Under the pieces are notes generated by a model. That model was not told the DNA's origin. It was given only the letters and a program-made list of their open reading frames with translations, and searched no databases. Of a stretch of 64,000 bases of DNA, positions 37,485 through 46,723 are shown in pieces; position 1 is the first letter of the stretch, and the number at the start of each line of letters is the position of its first letter. The stretch lies in NCBI GenBank assembly GCA_021791715.1, contig JAJYWB010000004.1, positions 1-64,000 of the forward strand, written 5' to 3'. A program made the translations under genes and the position numbers. The DNA comes from Planctomycetota bacterium. Lineage in GTDB: Bacteria; Planctomycetota; Planctomycetia; Isosphaerales; Isosphaeraceae.

Positions 37485-37841
37485 CTACGACAAATCCCAT
37501 TCGCGCATTGTTACATAAATTTCTTGGCATGTTTCGGAGATTTTCTCGCCCAGGCCCTGGTGTTTGGTTTCGAGCTGGCTCGAGTACATCCCGAGGATCT
37601 TGCAGAGGAACGTCGCATGGCCGGGATCGGGCTCGCCTTCGAGCTGACGGAGCGAATCCTCGATCTGATCGGCGAGATACAACAAAAATTGCGCCTGCCC
37701 CTTCACCTCGGACAAAGCTCGGGAAAGTTCGGGAGACGTTCCTTTATGAGTATGCTTTTGAATCTCGGCGTCGGATTCGCCCCGCGAAGGTTCGTTCGCG
37801 ACCGCCGAGTTGCGCGCGTGATTGACGCTGGAACGGCTCAT
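37485..37841 (-). CDS. Small helical protein, second of an overlapping paralogue pair
   Basis: The 118-residue product is mostly helical after a Ser/Lys-rich first 40 residues. Its core (AQFLLYLADQIEDSLRQLEG, then EPDPGHATFLCKILGMYSSQL) aligns with the core of the upstream gene product (LQFMDYLVRAAIADLDRLEA, then EGDPGTRIFLRQLIEMHASNL), so the two are paralogues. I know no named family for them. The ATG at 37841 overlaps the upstream stop as ATGA, which fixes the start and implies coupled translation. The pattern suggests a small four-helix or coiled-coil protein that may hetero-oligomerise with its partner. Confidence 0.75.
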   Translation of the reverse strand: MSRSSVNHARNSAVANEPSRGESDAEIQKHTHKGTSPELSRALSEVKGQAQFLLYLADQIEDSLRQLEGEPDPGHATFLCKILGMYSSQLETKHQGLGEKISETCQEIYVTMREWDLS

Positions 37842-38140
37842 TCGTCGCCTCCTCGTTCGGTCTCGTCGATCGATCGCGCCGCGGCGTCGAGCGTCCCGCA
37901 CAGTTCTTCAATCAATCGCATGTTTTCTGATTCATGTCCTAGATTGCTCGCGTGCATCTCGATCAATTGTCGCAGAAAGATCCGCGTGCCGGGATCTCCC
38001 TCGGCTTCGAGGCGATCGAGGTCGGCGATCGCGGCCCGCACCAGGTAATCCATGAACTGCAATTTGCCGCGGATCGCGGTGCAAAGTTTATCGAGTTGAT
38101 CTCGGTTGAGTCGCCGAGGTTCGCCCGTCAAGATCGACAT
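37838..38140 (-). CDS. Small helical protein, first of an overlapping paralogue pair
   Basis: The 100-residue protein starts MSILTGEPRRLNRDQLD and is predicted helical throughout. It shares with the downstream gene product the pattern LQFxxYLxxxIxDLxRLExExDPGxxxFLxxLxxMxxSxL. GAGGAG lies seven bases before the ATG at 38140, which selects this start over two upstream ATGs (38155 and 38209). It has no cysteine, membrane helix or known motif. The 4-bp overlap with the next gene suggests equal synthesis of the two proteins. Function is unknown. Confidence 0.77.
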   Translation of the reverse strand: MSILTGEPRRLNRDQLDKLCTAIRGKLQFMDYLVRAAIADLDRLEAEGDPGTRIFLRQLIEMHASNLGHESENMRLIEELCGTLDAAARSIDETERGGDE

Positions 38141-38498
38141 CCCTGTTCTCCTCATCCTTGAAGCGATCGCCGATGGAATGGGATCGAAGCGGTTTCGTCT
38201 CTCGATCAATTTCGAGGAACCGCGAATCGATACAAAACCCGAACAATCCCGCGAATCGGCCTAGGTTAACGACCAAGGCTCGGGTTCGCAAGCGGCAAGC
38301 GACTCACCCGCGACCGCGGACCGTCGGATTCCGCCTTCCCTGGCGTGGATTCGTGAGTTTTTTTGATGCTTCCGCGCGCCGAGACGATTACGATCGCATC
38401 ATCCGGTCGGCGATCTATCGAGGCGTCGCCGCTCGGCCCACCTTTGCTAGTCGAAATCCGGCCGCGCCAAGCGCAACGATTTTCAGGAGTTTTTCCTT
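38141..38498. other. Divergent intergenic region
   Basis: This 358-bp region lies between the small paralogue pair and the ThuA gene, which point away from each other. It should hold two promoters. Open frames of 60-115 codons are present but lack start signals and motifs. I see no repeat or hairpin of note. Confidence 0.5.
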
Positions 38499-39380
38499 AT
38501 GACGATGAATCGCCGCCAAGTTCTCACCGCAGCGGGCGCAGCGATCCTGGGAGCGGGGACGTTCCAAAGGCTCGCTTCGGGCTCGATCAATCGAGCGACC
38601 AAAAAAATCCTCTTCTTCACCAAGAGCTCGGGCTTTCAGCACTCGGTCATCGCCCGCAAAGGCGAAGCCCCCGCGCACGCCGAGCGGATCCTCGCCGAAA
38701 TCGGCGCCAAGCACGGCTTCGAGGTCGTCGCGTCCAAAGACGGAAGCCTGTTCGAACCCGGCAAAATCGAGCAGTGGGACGCCTTCGCCTTCCAAACGAC
38801 GGGCGATCTGACCCAGGCCGGAACCGATAAAACCACCCCGATGTCCCCCGCCGGCAAGCAAGCGTTCCTCGACGCGATCCAGGCGGGCAAGGGATTCGTG
38901 GGCATGCACTGCGCCACCGACACCTTCCACAGCCACGGCGATACAATCGATCCTTATATCAAGATGATCGGCGGCGAATTCTTGGGCCACGACGCGCAAC
39001 AGGTCGCCGAGCTTGAAGTCGCCGATCAGCATTTTCCCGGCGTCAAAGACTTCGGCACGTCGTTCGAGCTCAACGACGAATGGTATTCGCAAAAGAACCT
39101 CGCCGACGACCTCCACGTGATCATCGCGCATCACACCAAAAACATGAAAGGACGTAATTACCAACGTCCCGATTACCCCGAAACGTGGGCGCGGATGCAC
39201 GGCAAGGGACGCGTTTTTTACACCTCGATGGGGCATCGCGAAGACGTTTGGGAAAACCCCAAATATCACGCGCTTTTGATCGGCGCGCTCTCGTGGGTCA
39301 CCGGCCAGGCCGAGGCCGACGTCACCCCCGACGTCTCCAAAATCACCCCGCATTACAAAGAATTGCCCAAAGGTCGATGA
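38499..39380 (+). CDS. Exported ThuA-domain protein (trehalose-utilisation-like)
   Basis: The 293-residue protein has a twin-arginine leader (NRRQVLTAAGAAILGAG) and then a ThuA-like domain, a glutamine-amidotransferase-like fold common in planctomycetes. Family landmarks are KKILFFTKSSGFQHS, FAFQTTGDLT, GKGFVGMHCATDTFHSH, IGGEFLGHDAQQ and GRVFYTSMGHREDVWENP. GGAG lies a few bases before ATG 38499. Such proteins are often linked with sugar catabolism, but the catalysed reaction is not established. It is convergent with the amidohydrolase gene. Confidence 0.92.
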   Translation: MTMNRRQVLTAAGAAILGAGTFQRLASGSINRATKKILFFTKSSGFQHSVIARKGEAPAHAERILAEIGAKHGFEVVASKDGSLFEPGKIEQWDAFAFQTTGDLTQAGTDKTTPMSPAGKQAFLDAIQAGKGFVGMHCATDTFHSHGDTIDPYIKMIGGEFLGHDAQQVAELEVADQHFPGVKDFGTSFELNDEWYSQKNLADDLHVIIAHHTKNMKGRNYQRPDYPETWARMHGKGRVFYTSMGHREDVWENPKYHALLIGALSWVTGQAEADVTPDVSKITPHYKELPKGR

Positions 39381-39519
39381 TTGTTTGATCGGCTCGACGC
39401 GGGTCGGACGGGGCGTGCAAAAACCTCGTCCCTCCCGTGCCGCATCGCCGTCGTTCCTCAATCATCAATCGCGCGGAAAACTCCGCGGAATCCGTCGACC
39501 TTTAAACCGATCGCAGCGA

Positions 39520-41133
39520 CTATTTCTCTCGGCTTTTCTCGTCGTGACGCAACACCCGCCCGGCTAGAGTGTTCATGTATTTACCATTCTTGATCGCGTG
39601 CATTCCGTTTACAAACACGTGATTGATTCCTTCGGCGTAGACCGCGGGTTTCTCGAACGTCGCGGCGTCGCGAAACTTCGCGGGATCGAAAACGATCACG
39701 TCGGCGAACGCCCCCGCGCGCACCAGGCCTCGATCGGTAAGCCCGAGGATCGAGGCCGGCAAACCAGAAGCCGAATAAATCGCCTGTTCGAGCGTCAACA
39801 CCTCGTCGTCGACCGCGAAGCGAATCTTCCTGGGAAACGTTCCGTAAGACCGGGGGTGCGGCATGTCGCCCGAATCGGGCGAATGAGCCGCTCCATCCGA
39901 AGCCGTCGCTACATATGATTTTCTCATTACGTATCTGACGTCGTCGTCGGCCATGCCGAAGCTGATCGCCTGCGCGCCGCCGTTCCGTTCGATCTCGATC
40001 ACGATCGCGACCGGGGTTTTTCGTTCGCGTTGCGCGATCGCGACGAGGTCGAGCCCGTTCCAATCGGGCCTCGGCGTGTAGCGTGCGATCCGTAGCGCCG
40101 CGCCCCCTTCGCGTTTGGCGAGCTCGGCTTCGATCGCCTCGATCAATCTCCGCCGCGTCGTCGGATCGGACGAAAGCGACCGAAACTCCGAGACGCCGCC
40201 GCGCAACGCCCAATCGGGAACGACCATCGCCCCCAGTTTGGTGCTCGAAGCCGCGTACGGATACTGATCCGCCGTTACTTTCATACCCGAATCCCGCGCC
40301 TTCTCGATCAAACCGCACGCCTCCGCGACCTTCCCCCAATTCGGTTTCAAATTGGCTTTTAAGTGAGAGATATGAACGGATATATGCGCCTTGCGACCGA
40401 TCGCGATCGCCTCGTCGATCGAATCGAGCAGCTTTTCCTCCTCGTTGCGCATATGTGTCGCGTAAATTCCGCCGTGCTCCGAAACTTTCGCGGCGAGCGC
40501 GATCAGTTCGTCGGTTCGCGCGTACATACCTGGAATGTAGATCAGCCCCGTCGACATCCCCCACGCCCCCTCGCGCATCCCGCGATCGACGAGTTCCGTC
40601 ATCCGCGCCAGATCGATTTCGGTCGGTCGATGCGGGTCGTTTCCCAGCACCGTCGCGCGAACCGTCCCGTGCGGGATCAGATGAATCACGTTCGTTCCCA
40701 CCCCTTGCCGCTCGATCGTCCGAAAATACTCGGCGGTCGAAGCCGGACCGAACCCGCAATTCCCCGTCACGACCGTCGTCGCGCCTTGCATCAGATAATT
40801 CAGATTTGAACGTGTTTTTGGTTTGACGAGCGTCGCGTCGGAATGCGTGTGCAGGTCGATGAATCCCGGAGCGACGATCAGCCCCGAGACGTCGATCTTG
40901 ACGGCTTTATCGTCGAGCGGGAAAGTTCCCACGGCGACGATCCGATCGCCGGCGATCGCGACGTCGGCGCGAAACGCGGGGGTGTTCGAGCCGTCGATCA
41001 CGCGGCCCCCCGTCAGTACAATATCGGCGCGGGGCGCGTCGTCGGCGCCTCGGCAATCACGGGCGACCCAAGCGACGAGAGAGAGAAAAACGACGGATCC
41101 AAGGGCTCGAAGCGAGGCGAGACGATCGCGCAC
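39520..41133 (-). CDS. Exported D-aminoacylase-type amidohydrolase
   Basis: The 537-residue protein belongs to the N-acyl-D-amino-acid deacylase branch of the amidohydrolase superfamily. Visible metal-site and family motifs are GFIDLHTHSDAT, TTVVTGNCGFG (with the bridging cysteine of this branch), GMSTGLIYIPG, YATHMRNEEEKLLDSIDEAI, VHISHLKA and ATASDGAAH. A hydrophobic leader (LGSVVFLSLVAWVA) indicates export. A TTG at 41148 and a GTG at 41133 can both start it. GGGAG lies eight bases before the GTG, so I chose it. It would cleave N-acyl-D-amino acids or related amides; the specific substrate is unknown. Confidence 0.9.
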   Translation of the reverse strand: MRDRLASLRALGSVVFLSLVAWVARDCRGADDAPRADIVLTGGRVIDGSNTPAFRADVAIAGDRIVAVGTFPLDDKAVKIDVSGLIVAPGFIDLHTHSDATLVKPKTRSNLNYLMQGATTVVTGNCGFGPASTAEYFRTIERQGVGTNVIHLIPHGTVRATVLGNDPHRPTEIDLARMTELVDRGMREGAWGMSTGLIYIPGMYARTDELIALAAKVSEHGGIYATHMRNEEEKLLDSIDEAIAIGRKAHISVHISHLKANLKPNWGKVAEACGLIEKARDSGMKVTADQYPYAASSTKLGAMVVPDWALRGGVSEFRSLSSDPTTRRRLIEAIEAELAKREGGAALRIARYTPRPDWNGLDLVAIAQRERKTPVAIVIEIERNGGAQAISFGMADDDVRYVMRKSYVATASDGAAHSPDSGDMPHPRSYGTFPRKIRFAVDDEVLTLEQAIYSASGLPASILGLTDRGLVRAGAFADVIVFDPAKFRDAATFEKPAVYAEGINHVFVNGMHAIKNGKYMNTLAGRVLRHDEKSREK

Positions 41134-41279
41134 CGGAATGGCTCCCAAGCAAGAGAGAACCGTTCGTCAACCGAAAGACGCACAAGCATGATGACGTCCG
41201 TTTCATGCGAACGCCAGACCGGAGGCGATCCGGCGGAAACTTCAATGAATACATTTTTATTAATAATTAGCGAGAATTC

Positions 41280-42044
41280 ATGAGCGTTTTTATTGATTTA
41301 TCGGACAAGAAGGCGATCGTGACGGGGGCTTCGCGTGGGATCGGCGCCGCGATCGCGCGGGCCTTGCACGCCGCGGGGGCGTCGGTTCTGCTCAATCACC
41401 CGGGGCTCGATTCGACTCGAATCGAAACCGAAGCGATCGCCGCCGAATTGAACGAAATACGAGCCGATTCGGCGTCGGTCGTCGCCGCCGACGTATCGAG
41501 CGCCGCGGCCGTCGCGGCGATGTTCGAGAAGATTCGCCTCGATTCGGGTCCGATCGATATTCTCGTGAACAACGCCGCGATTCTCCGTGATCGAACCGTC
41601 TCGAAGATGACCCTCGACGAATGGAACGACGTGATCGATATCAACCTTTCAGGGGTATTTTATTGCTCGAAATTCGGCCTCGAGGCGATGAACGACGGCG
41701 GCTCGATCGTCAATCTGGCGAGCGTCTCGGGGCTCGGCGGGTTTTTCGGCCAGGCGAATTACGCCGCGGCGAAAGCCGGAGTCGTCGCCCTCACACGCGT
41801 TCTGGCGCGCGAATCGGCGAAACGCTCGATCCGCGTCAACGCCGTCGCGCCGGGTGTCGTCGAAACCGCGATGGCCGCAACGATCCCCGAGGCGTCGCGC
41901 GCCGAGATGCTCAAATCGATCCCCCTCAAACGCTTCGCGAACCCGAACGAAATCGCGTCGATCGTTTTGTTCTTATGTTCAGATCTTGCGTCTTATATCG
42001 ACGGCGAGACGATCGTCGCGAGCGGCGGCTGGTCGGGCTGGTGA
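41280..42044 (+). CDS. SDR-family oxidoreductase, FabG-like
   Basis: The 254-residue protein is a classical short-chain dehydrogenase. It has the cofactor motif TGASRGIG (about 15-22), NNAAILRD, the catalytic serine region NLASVSGLGG, the YxxxK motif YAAAK and the C-terminal GETIVASGGWSGW. The overall pattern is that of 3-oxoacyl-(acyl-carrier-protein) reductases, acting with NADPH in fatty acid synthesis, but related SDRs look alike. The NADP preference is suggested by the Arg in ASRG. No acyl-carrier or fab genes are adjacent, so I leave the gene symbol empty. The next gene begins 45 bp downstream. Confidence 0.88.
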   Translation: MSVFIDLSDKKAIVTGASRGIGAAIARALHAAGASVLLNHPGLDSTRIETEAIAAELNEIRADSASVVAADVSSAAAVAAMFEKIRLDSGPIDILVNNAAILRDRTVSKMTLDEWNDVIDINLSGVFYCSKFGLEAMNDGGSIVNLASVSGLGGFFGQANYAAAKAGVVALTRVLARESAKRSIRVNAVAPGVVETAMAATIPEASRAEMLKSIPLKRFANPNEIASIVLFLCSDLASYIDGETIVASGGWSGW

Positions 42045-42089
42045 AACCGAGGATGATTTCACGTATTACTCATTGTTGGAGCAATGTAA

Positions 42090-43070
42090 ATGGCTAAAAA
42101 CTCGGATTTTGATCCTTCCGATCTGTTTAACGACGTTCCCGAGCCTCCCAAGAAGCCCGATCGCGCGATCGTCCCCGACTCCGTCGACGACGGTTACGCG
42201 GTGATCGGCGGCGACGACGATCCCGCCGATTCGCCCCCGGTTCCGCCGCCGATCCCCGTCGTTCCTCGAACCGATCGGCCCAAAAAGCAAGCGAAACCCG
42301 CCGACGACGTGGCGTTCGAGAACGAATTCGAATCCGCCCAACGTGAACGAACGCGTGAGCCGAGACGCGAAGATCTCGCGGGTGAACGAGGCGATCGTGA
42401 CGCGTCCAAGCCGCGGAAAAAGTCGAAATCGGCCGATTCTTCGGGTCCGAGAGAAACCTCGAAAGCGACCGCCGAGGCACGCGTCGACGAGGTCTGGTCG
42501 CGATCCGCCGAATGGAACCCGACACTCGTCAAGATCGTCCCCGCGGCCTTGATCGTCGCGTTTATCGTTTATTCACTTTTATCGGCGATGAAGTTCGGCA
42601 TGGCGTTCGCGGCGCTCTTCGTCGGCTGCGCGGTCTTGTTGATTTTGTCATATCCCATTTTGATCACGCTCGAGCGCCCGGTGAGGATGACGCCCGAGCA
42701 GGCCGCGCGTGATTATTTCGACGCGCTTTCACATCACGCTCCGCATTTTCGGCGGATGTGGCTCATTTTAACGACGAACGGTCGATCGACGCCCGAATAT
42801 TCGAGCTTCGCGGGCTTTTGCGAATATTGGAAACGACGACTCTCGAGTTTGCGCCCCTCGGGCGTCGGCGGGTGGACTCCGCTCGAATTCAAAGTCGACG
42901 ATTTCCAGGCGGATAAGAGCGCCGGCAAGACCGCGATCGACGCCGATTTCACGGTCGTCGTATCGGTTCGAGGTCGTTCGACCCCGATCGCGTCGTTCAA
43001 ACAAACCGCGGGATTCGTGAAAGGCCCCGATAAAATGTGGTATTTGAACGACGGAAGACTCGAAAAGTGA
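42090..43070 (+). CDS. Hypothetical protein with two central membrane helices
   Basis: I do not recognise this 326-residue protein. Its first 130 residues are acidic, then Pro-rich (PPVPPPIPVVP), then charged, and probably disordered. Two membrane helices follow at about 148-167 and 170-195. The C-terminal 120 residues form a soluble domain (ARDYFDALSHHAPHFRRMW, then FTVVVSVRGR and DKMWYLNDGRLEK) that resembles small NTF2/DUF4878-like alpha-beta domains, though I am not sure. GGAG lies eight bases before ATG 42090. It sits 45 bp after the SDR gene. Confidence 0.72.
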   Translation: MAKNSDFDPSDLFNDVPEPPKKPDRAIVPDSVDDGYAVIGGDDDPADSPPVPPPIPVVPRTDRPKKQAKPADDVAFENEFESAQRERTREPRREDLAGERGDRDASKPRKKSKSADSSGPRETSKATAEARVDEVWSRSAEWNPTLVKIVPAALIVAFIVYSLLSAMKFGMAFAALFVGCAVLLILSYPILITLERPVRMTPEQAARDYFDALSHHAPHFRRMWLILTTNGRSTPEYSSFAGFCEYWKRRLSSLRPSGVGGWTPLEFKVDDFQADKSAGKTAIDADFTVVVSVRGRSTPIASFKQTAGFVKGPDKMWYLNDGRLEK

Positions 43071-43384
43071 TCCGAGAGCCCGTTCACAAAAAACACGCGA
43101 TCGGCTGGATTTGAGCGAGAATTATCGATCGGAGTGTTTATGTAAAAATATTAAATATATATTATTACATAAATATATTATGGCGATCCGCGACGCCCGC
43201 GATCGGGATTTCGATTATTCGTCGTCGAATCGGGTCGGGTTCGCCGAAACGAGATCCCGATCGAATTCTTGGCGAGATGCCGGCGAAGATCGCGACGGTC
43301 GATCGGCTCGGCGACGTTCGATCCAGGAAAAACACGCGCACGATATCGATTGCTTGCGCGGAGCTATCTCTAATATTTATGATG
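43071..43384. other. Intergenic region with AT-rich inverted repeat
   Basis: This 314-bp spacer between convergent genes contains an AT-rich block (43137-43180) with a 9-bp inverted repeat. A 73-codon frame from ATG 43180 to 43401 has no ribosome-binding site and overlaps the gene opposite, so I do not call it. Confidence 0.5.
43137..43173. repeat. AT-rich 9-bp inverted repeat
   Basis: The arms TTTATGTAA (43137-43145) and TTACATAAA (43165-43173) are perfect reverse complements around a 19-base all-AT spacer. No G-C pairs strengthen the arms beyond one, so a transcription terminator is unlikely. It could be a protein-binding site or a stretch that opens easily. Confidence 0.5.
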
Positions 43385-43942
43385 CTAATATCCAAACGTA
43401 ATCATCGCCTCGATCGCGATCGCGGCGCCGACGACGAAGCCCGCGAACAATCGTCCGAGGATCTCGCGAGCGTCGGGCGAGGGATCGCGAGGGTCGCCTG
43501 CGAGCCTCGAAACGATCCACAAAGCAGCGACGGCCCACGATAAATCCCCCAGGATCGATCGGCTTCGAAGCAGAATTAAACGATCGATCAAAAAAGTGAA
43601 CGTGACCGGAGTGTTTCGCCGGTTGATTTTATGATCGATCAGAAAATAAAGAAGATAAAACATCGAGTTAAGTATAACATAAAGCCCCGCGATCGCCCAG
43701 CTTTTTCGACCGATTCCGAAGCCGCGGCTCGCTCCGCGCGAGATCGCTCGTTCGATCAAAAGCGCGATGAATTCCACAAGAACAAATCCCGTGATAAAGC
43801 CGCCGACCAGCAGCGCGAGTTTCTCCGAGGGGGGGACGCCGAACGGTCGGCCGTGTCGTCCAGTCGCCAGGTAGGCGAGCCGCGCGAGCGCCATGCCGAA
43901 CGCCGTCGCGCAGAGGAGTTCGGACGCGTATTTGAGCTTCAT
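43385..43942 (-). CDS. Hypothetical multi-pass membrane protein
   Basis: The 185-residue protein has about four membrane segments (roughly 8-28, 44-65, 82-103 and 138-180) joined by short basic loops. I know no family for it. It lies 13 bp downstream of the double ABC permease on the same strand and is probably the last gene of that operon, so it may assist the transporter. ATG 43942 has no clear ribosome-binding site, which fits coupled translation. Its last codons run into an AT-rich stretch. Confidence 0.72.
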   Translation of the reverse strand: MKLKYASELLCATAFGMALARLAYLATGRHGRPFGVPPSEKLALLVGGFITGFVLVEFIALLIERAISRGASRGFGIGRKSWAIAGLYVILNSMFYLLYFLIDHKINRRNTPVTFTFLIDRLILLRSRSILGDLSWAVAALWIVSRLAGDPRDPSPDAREILGRLFAGFVVGAAIAIEAMITFGY

Positions 43943-43955
43943 CGATCGATCCGCC

Positions 43956-45650
43956 TCACTCGATCCCGGCTCGCCACCAACGACGACGGAACGCGAGATA
44001 CGTCAGCCCGTAAAGTACCGCGCAGAACGGCGGATAAAACGCCAAAAAGACACCCCACAACGGCGCCGCGACATTTCCGACGATCATCCACGACGACGCG
44101 GCGTTCGCTCCCGAAGCGCTCGCCCCCGCCGACGCCCCGCCCCTCGACTCATCCGAACTCGCCTCGGGAAGGCTGAACGTCGCGGCGAACGGACTTAACA
44201 CCGAAAAGACCTCGATCCGATCCTCGTCGATCCGCGAATCGACCGTCCGTTCCAAATACATCTTGGCGCCGACCGGGCCGACGAATAAGATTAGAATAAA
44301 TAGATATGTCATGATCATGGCGACCGATGTTTTCCGAGCGAGCGCCGAACAAAGCAGACCGATCGAGGTCGTCGCCAAACACGAAACCGCGATGATCAGA
44401 AGATCGATCGCCAACCGCCAGAAAACGGCCTGCAACTGCGGAACGAATATATATGCGAGAAACAATTGCTCGGTCAAGAGGAACGTGAGGACGGTCGAAA
44501 CGCGAAGCGCCGCGATCAATTTGGCCCAGACGATCCGCCCCGGCCCGAGGAGCGTCGTCAGCAACAAGGGGAGCGTTTTCCGCTCGCGTTCCCCGGTCAC
44601 GCTCCCCGCCGAAAAAACAGGCCCCACCAACATATTAAAAATAATAACGTAAGCGATATAATTGCTCGCCTGATCGGGCTTCCAAAACAAAAATACCGCC
44701 ATCAATGGTATTGATAACAGCATGCTAACCTGAATGACGACGCGAAGCATCAGCGTTCCCTGGCTGAAGATCTCGCTCCGCAGTTCTTTATCGAGAACGG
44801 GGTTCGTGCCGTCGGGCATCAGGTCGTTCCGCTTGGCCGGCGCGAAGAGTTTATCGGGGAAAAGGTCGCGATCGATCACGACGCCGATCGCGTATTTCAT
44901 TTCCTCCTCCTCGTCGACGACCTCCTTCCCCTCGCTGCCGACGTCGGGCGGACGAAGCAGTCGACGCGTCACAAGCGCCGTGACGATCGTCCAGATCGCG
45001 AGACACCACGGAGGGAGAATCGCGATCGAGATAAAATCACGCGTCACCGTGTCTTCGGCCGCGGGATCGGTTCGGGTGAGCCCCACGCACACGAGAGCCA
45101 ACGGCAAGATCACCAGATAACTCACGAGCAAAGCCGAACTCGTACGGCTGAAATAACTCGAACAAGCCAAACTCAAAAGCCCGAACGTCACCGCGCTGAA
45201 AAAAAACACGATATACGCCCGCACGACCTCGGAAAGCGCAATCCCCCCCAACAAATAACATAAGATCATCAATGGCAAGGTTGATAAGATTAAGACGACG
45301 ATATACGCCATCGACGAGAACAACTTGCCGAAGAGAATCATCGAAGGTTTAAGCGGGCTCGCGAGTAAAAGCTCGTACGTTTTCCGCTCCTTTTCCCCCG
45401 TGATGCTCCCCGCGGCGAACGTCGGCGCCAATATCGCCAACAAAAAATACTGACCAAGAAAGAAAAGATTGAACAAATTTTGCGCCGCCCCCGTGCCGAC
45501 GAGCCGACCCGCCTCGACGTGTTTCGGCCACGCGAAGTAGACGACAGCTCCCAGAAACGAAACGAACGCGAACTGAAGCGCGAACGCGCGGGGCGACCGT
45601 AAATTGACCGACAACTCGCGCGCCGGAACGGGATTCTCGCGAAACATCAT
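43956..45650 (-). CDS. Fused double ABC-2-type permease
   Basis: The 564-residue protein contains two homologous permease halves of about six helices each. Both halves carry the same cytoplasmic landmark: AGSITGEKERKTYELLLASPL in the first (about 80-100) and AGSVTGERERKTLPLLLTTLL in the second. A soluble linker rich in Glu separates them (about 240-300). This matches export-type ABC-2 permeases, and the fusion gives both transmembrane halves in one chain. Before the last helices lies a Ser/Gly/Ala-rich loop. It starts 18 bp after the ATPase gene, so the two form one exporter with the ATPase as a homodimer. The exported substrate is not evident. Confidence 0.9.
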   Translation of the reverse strand: MMFRENPVPARELSVNLRSPRAFALQFAFVSFLGAVVYFAWPKHVEAGRLVGTGAAQNLFNLFFLGQYFLLAILAPTFAAGSITGEKERKTYELLLASPLKPSMILFGKLFSSMAYIVVLILSTLPLMILCYLLGGIALSEVVRAYIVFFFSAVTFGLLSLACSSYFSRTSSALLVSYLVILPLALVCVGLTRTDPAAEDTVTRDFISIAILPPWCLAIWTIVTALVTRRLLRPPDVGSEGKEVVDEEEEMKYAIGVVIDRDLFPDKLFAPAKRNDLMPDGTNPVLDKELRSEIFSQGTLMLRVVIQVSMLLSIPLMAVFLFWKPDQASNYIAYVIIFNMLVGPVFSAGSVTGERERKTLPLLLTTLLGPGRIVWAKLIAALRVSTVLTFLLTEQLFLAYIFVPQLQAVFWRLAIDLLIIAVSCLATTSIGLLCSALARKTSVAMIMTYLFILILFVGPVGAKMYLERTVDSRIDEDRIEVFSVLSPFAATFSLPEASSDESRGGASAGASASGANAASSWMIVGNVAAPLWGVFLAFYPPFCAVLYGLTYLAFRRRWWRAGIE

Positions 45651-45668
45651 CGCCTCGGCCTCGATCGA

Positions 45669-46598
45669 TTAATTGACGACCCCCTTGGTGATCATCATAA
45701 ACACCTCCTCAAGACTTAACTCCTCCTCGGCGAACGAGACGACGCCGATCCCCGCGGTCACCAGCGTTCGTAGCAGCCGGGCCATGTCGTCGTCGTCCCC
45801 CTCGAACTCGGCGGTGATCGAATGATCGAACGATTCGACCGATCGTATGCTTAGATGATCCCGCAAGATCGACGCGGCGCGATCCGCCGATTCGTCGCTC
45901 ACACGCGCACGCAACACGCGATGCGACCGCAACCGCCGCTGAATCTCCTGAATGCTCCCCGCCGCGAGCAACCGTCCCCGCTCGATGATTCCGATCGACG
46001 TGCAAAAATCGGCGAGCTCCGATAAAATATGGCTCGATACCAATATCGTCTTCCCCATCCGCCTCAACTCGTTCAATAACGCCTTCATCTCGAGCCGGGC
46101 GCGCGGATCGAGACCCGAAGCGGGCTCGTCCAAAATCAACACAGGCGGATCGTGAACAAGCGTTTTCGCCAAACAAAGCCGCTGCTTCATCCCCTTCGAA
46201 AGCCCGTTCACATAATCGTCTTTTTTGTGCGTTAAATCCAACAGGTCGAGCACTTGACCGATGATCGTCCGCCGCCGGTCGCGCGGGATCTCGTACGCGA
46301 CCGCGAAAAAATCGAGAAATTCCCAAACCTTCATGCCGTCGTAAACGCCGAAATCGTCGGGCATGAAACCGACGACCTTGCGAACCGCCATCGGCTCCTC
46401 GACGACCGAATGCCCCGCGATTCGCCCCTCGCCCGAGGTCGGCCGTAACAGCGTCGCCAAAAACCGAATCGTCGTGCTTTTCCCGGCGCCGTTGGGCCCG
46501 ATAAAGCCGAACGTTTCGCCGCGATCGATCGTGAACGAAAGATCGTCGACCGCGATAAACTCGCCGAATCGTTTGGTGAAATGCGAAACTTCAATCAT
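45669..46598 (-). CDS. ABC transporter ATP-binding protein
   Basis: The 309-residue ATPase has the Walker A motif GPNGAGKST at 34-42, a signature motif in the form LSKGMKQRL, Walker B VLILDEPASGLDPRAR and the switch histidine in VSSHILSEL. It belongs to the exporter-type (CcmA/GldA-like) group, and a C-terminal domain of about 90 residues follows. It energises the fused permease encoded directly downstream. The large membrane-anchored protein upstream, 125 bp away on the same strand, is likely a third component. The arrangement resembles GldA/F/G-type or NatA/B-type exporters. Confidence 0.93.
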   Translation of the reverse strand: MIEVSHFTKRFGEFIAVDDLSFTIDRGETFGFIGPNGAGKSTTIRFLATLLRPTSGEGRIAGHSVVEEPMAVRKVVGFMPDDFGVYDGMKVWEFLDFFAVAYEIPRDRRRTIIGQVLDLLDLTHKKDDYVNGLSKGMKQRLCLAKTLVHDPPVLILDEPASGLDPRARLEMKALLNELRRMGKTILVSSHILSELADFCTSIGIIERGRLLAAGSIQEIQRRLRSHRVLRARVSDESADRAASILRDHLSIRSVESFDHSITAEFEGDDDDMARLLRTLVTAGIGVVSFAEEELSLEEVFMMITKGVVN

Positions 46599-46723
46599 CG
46601 CTTACCCGTTTTCTTTGGAACCGATCGACGCCGAAACGATCAAAACCGCGAACATCACGCCGAACTCGCCTCGCCCTATCCGATCGCGAGTCGACGCACC
46701 GCCGACGACGGACAATCATAAAC

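Noticed and set aside
43180-43401. 73-codon frame starting inside the AT-rich spacer
   Set aside because: It has no ribosome-binding site, a composition of Arg/Asp/Ser typical of random frames, and it overlaps the convergent gene.
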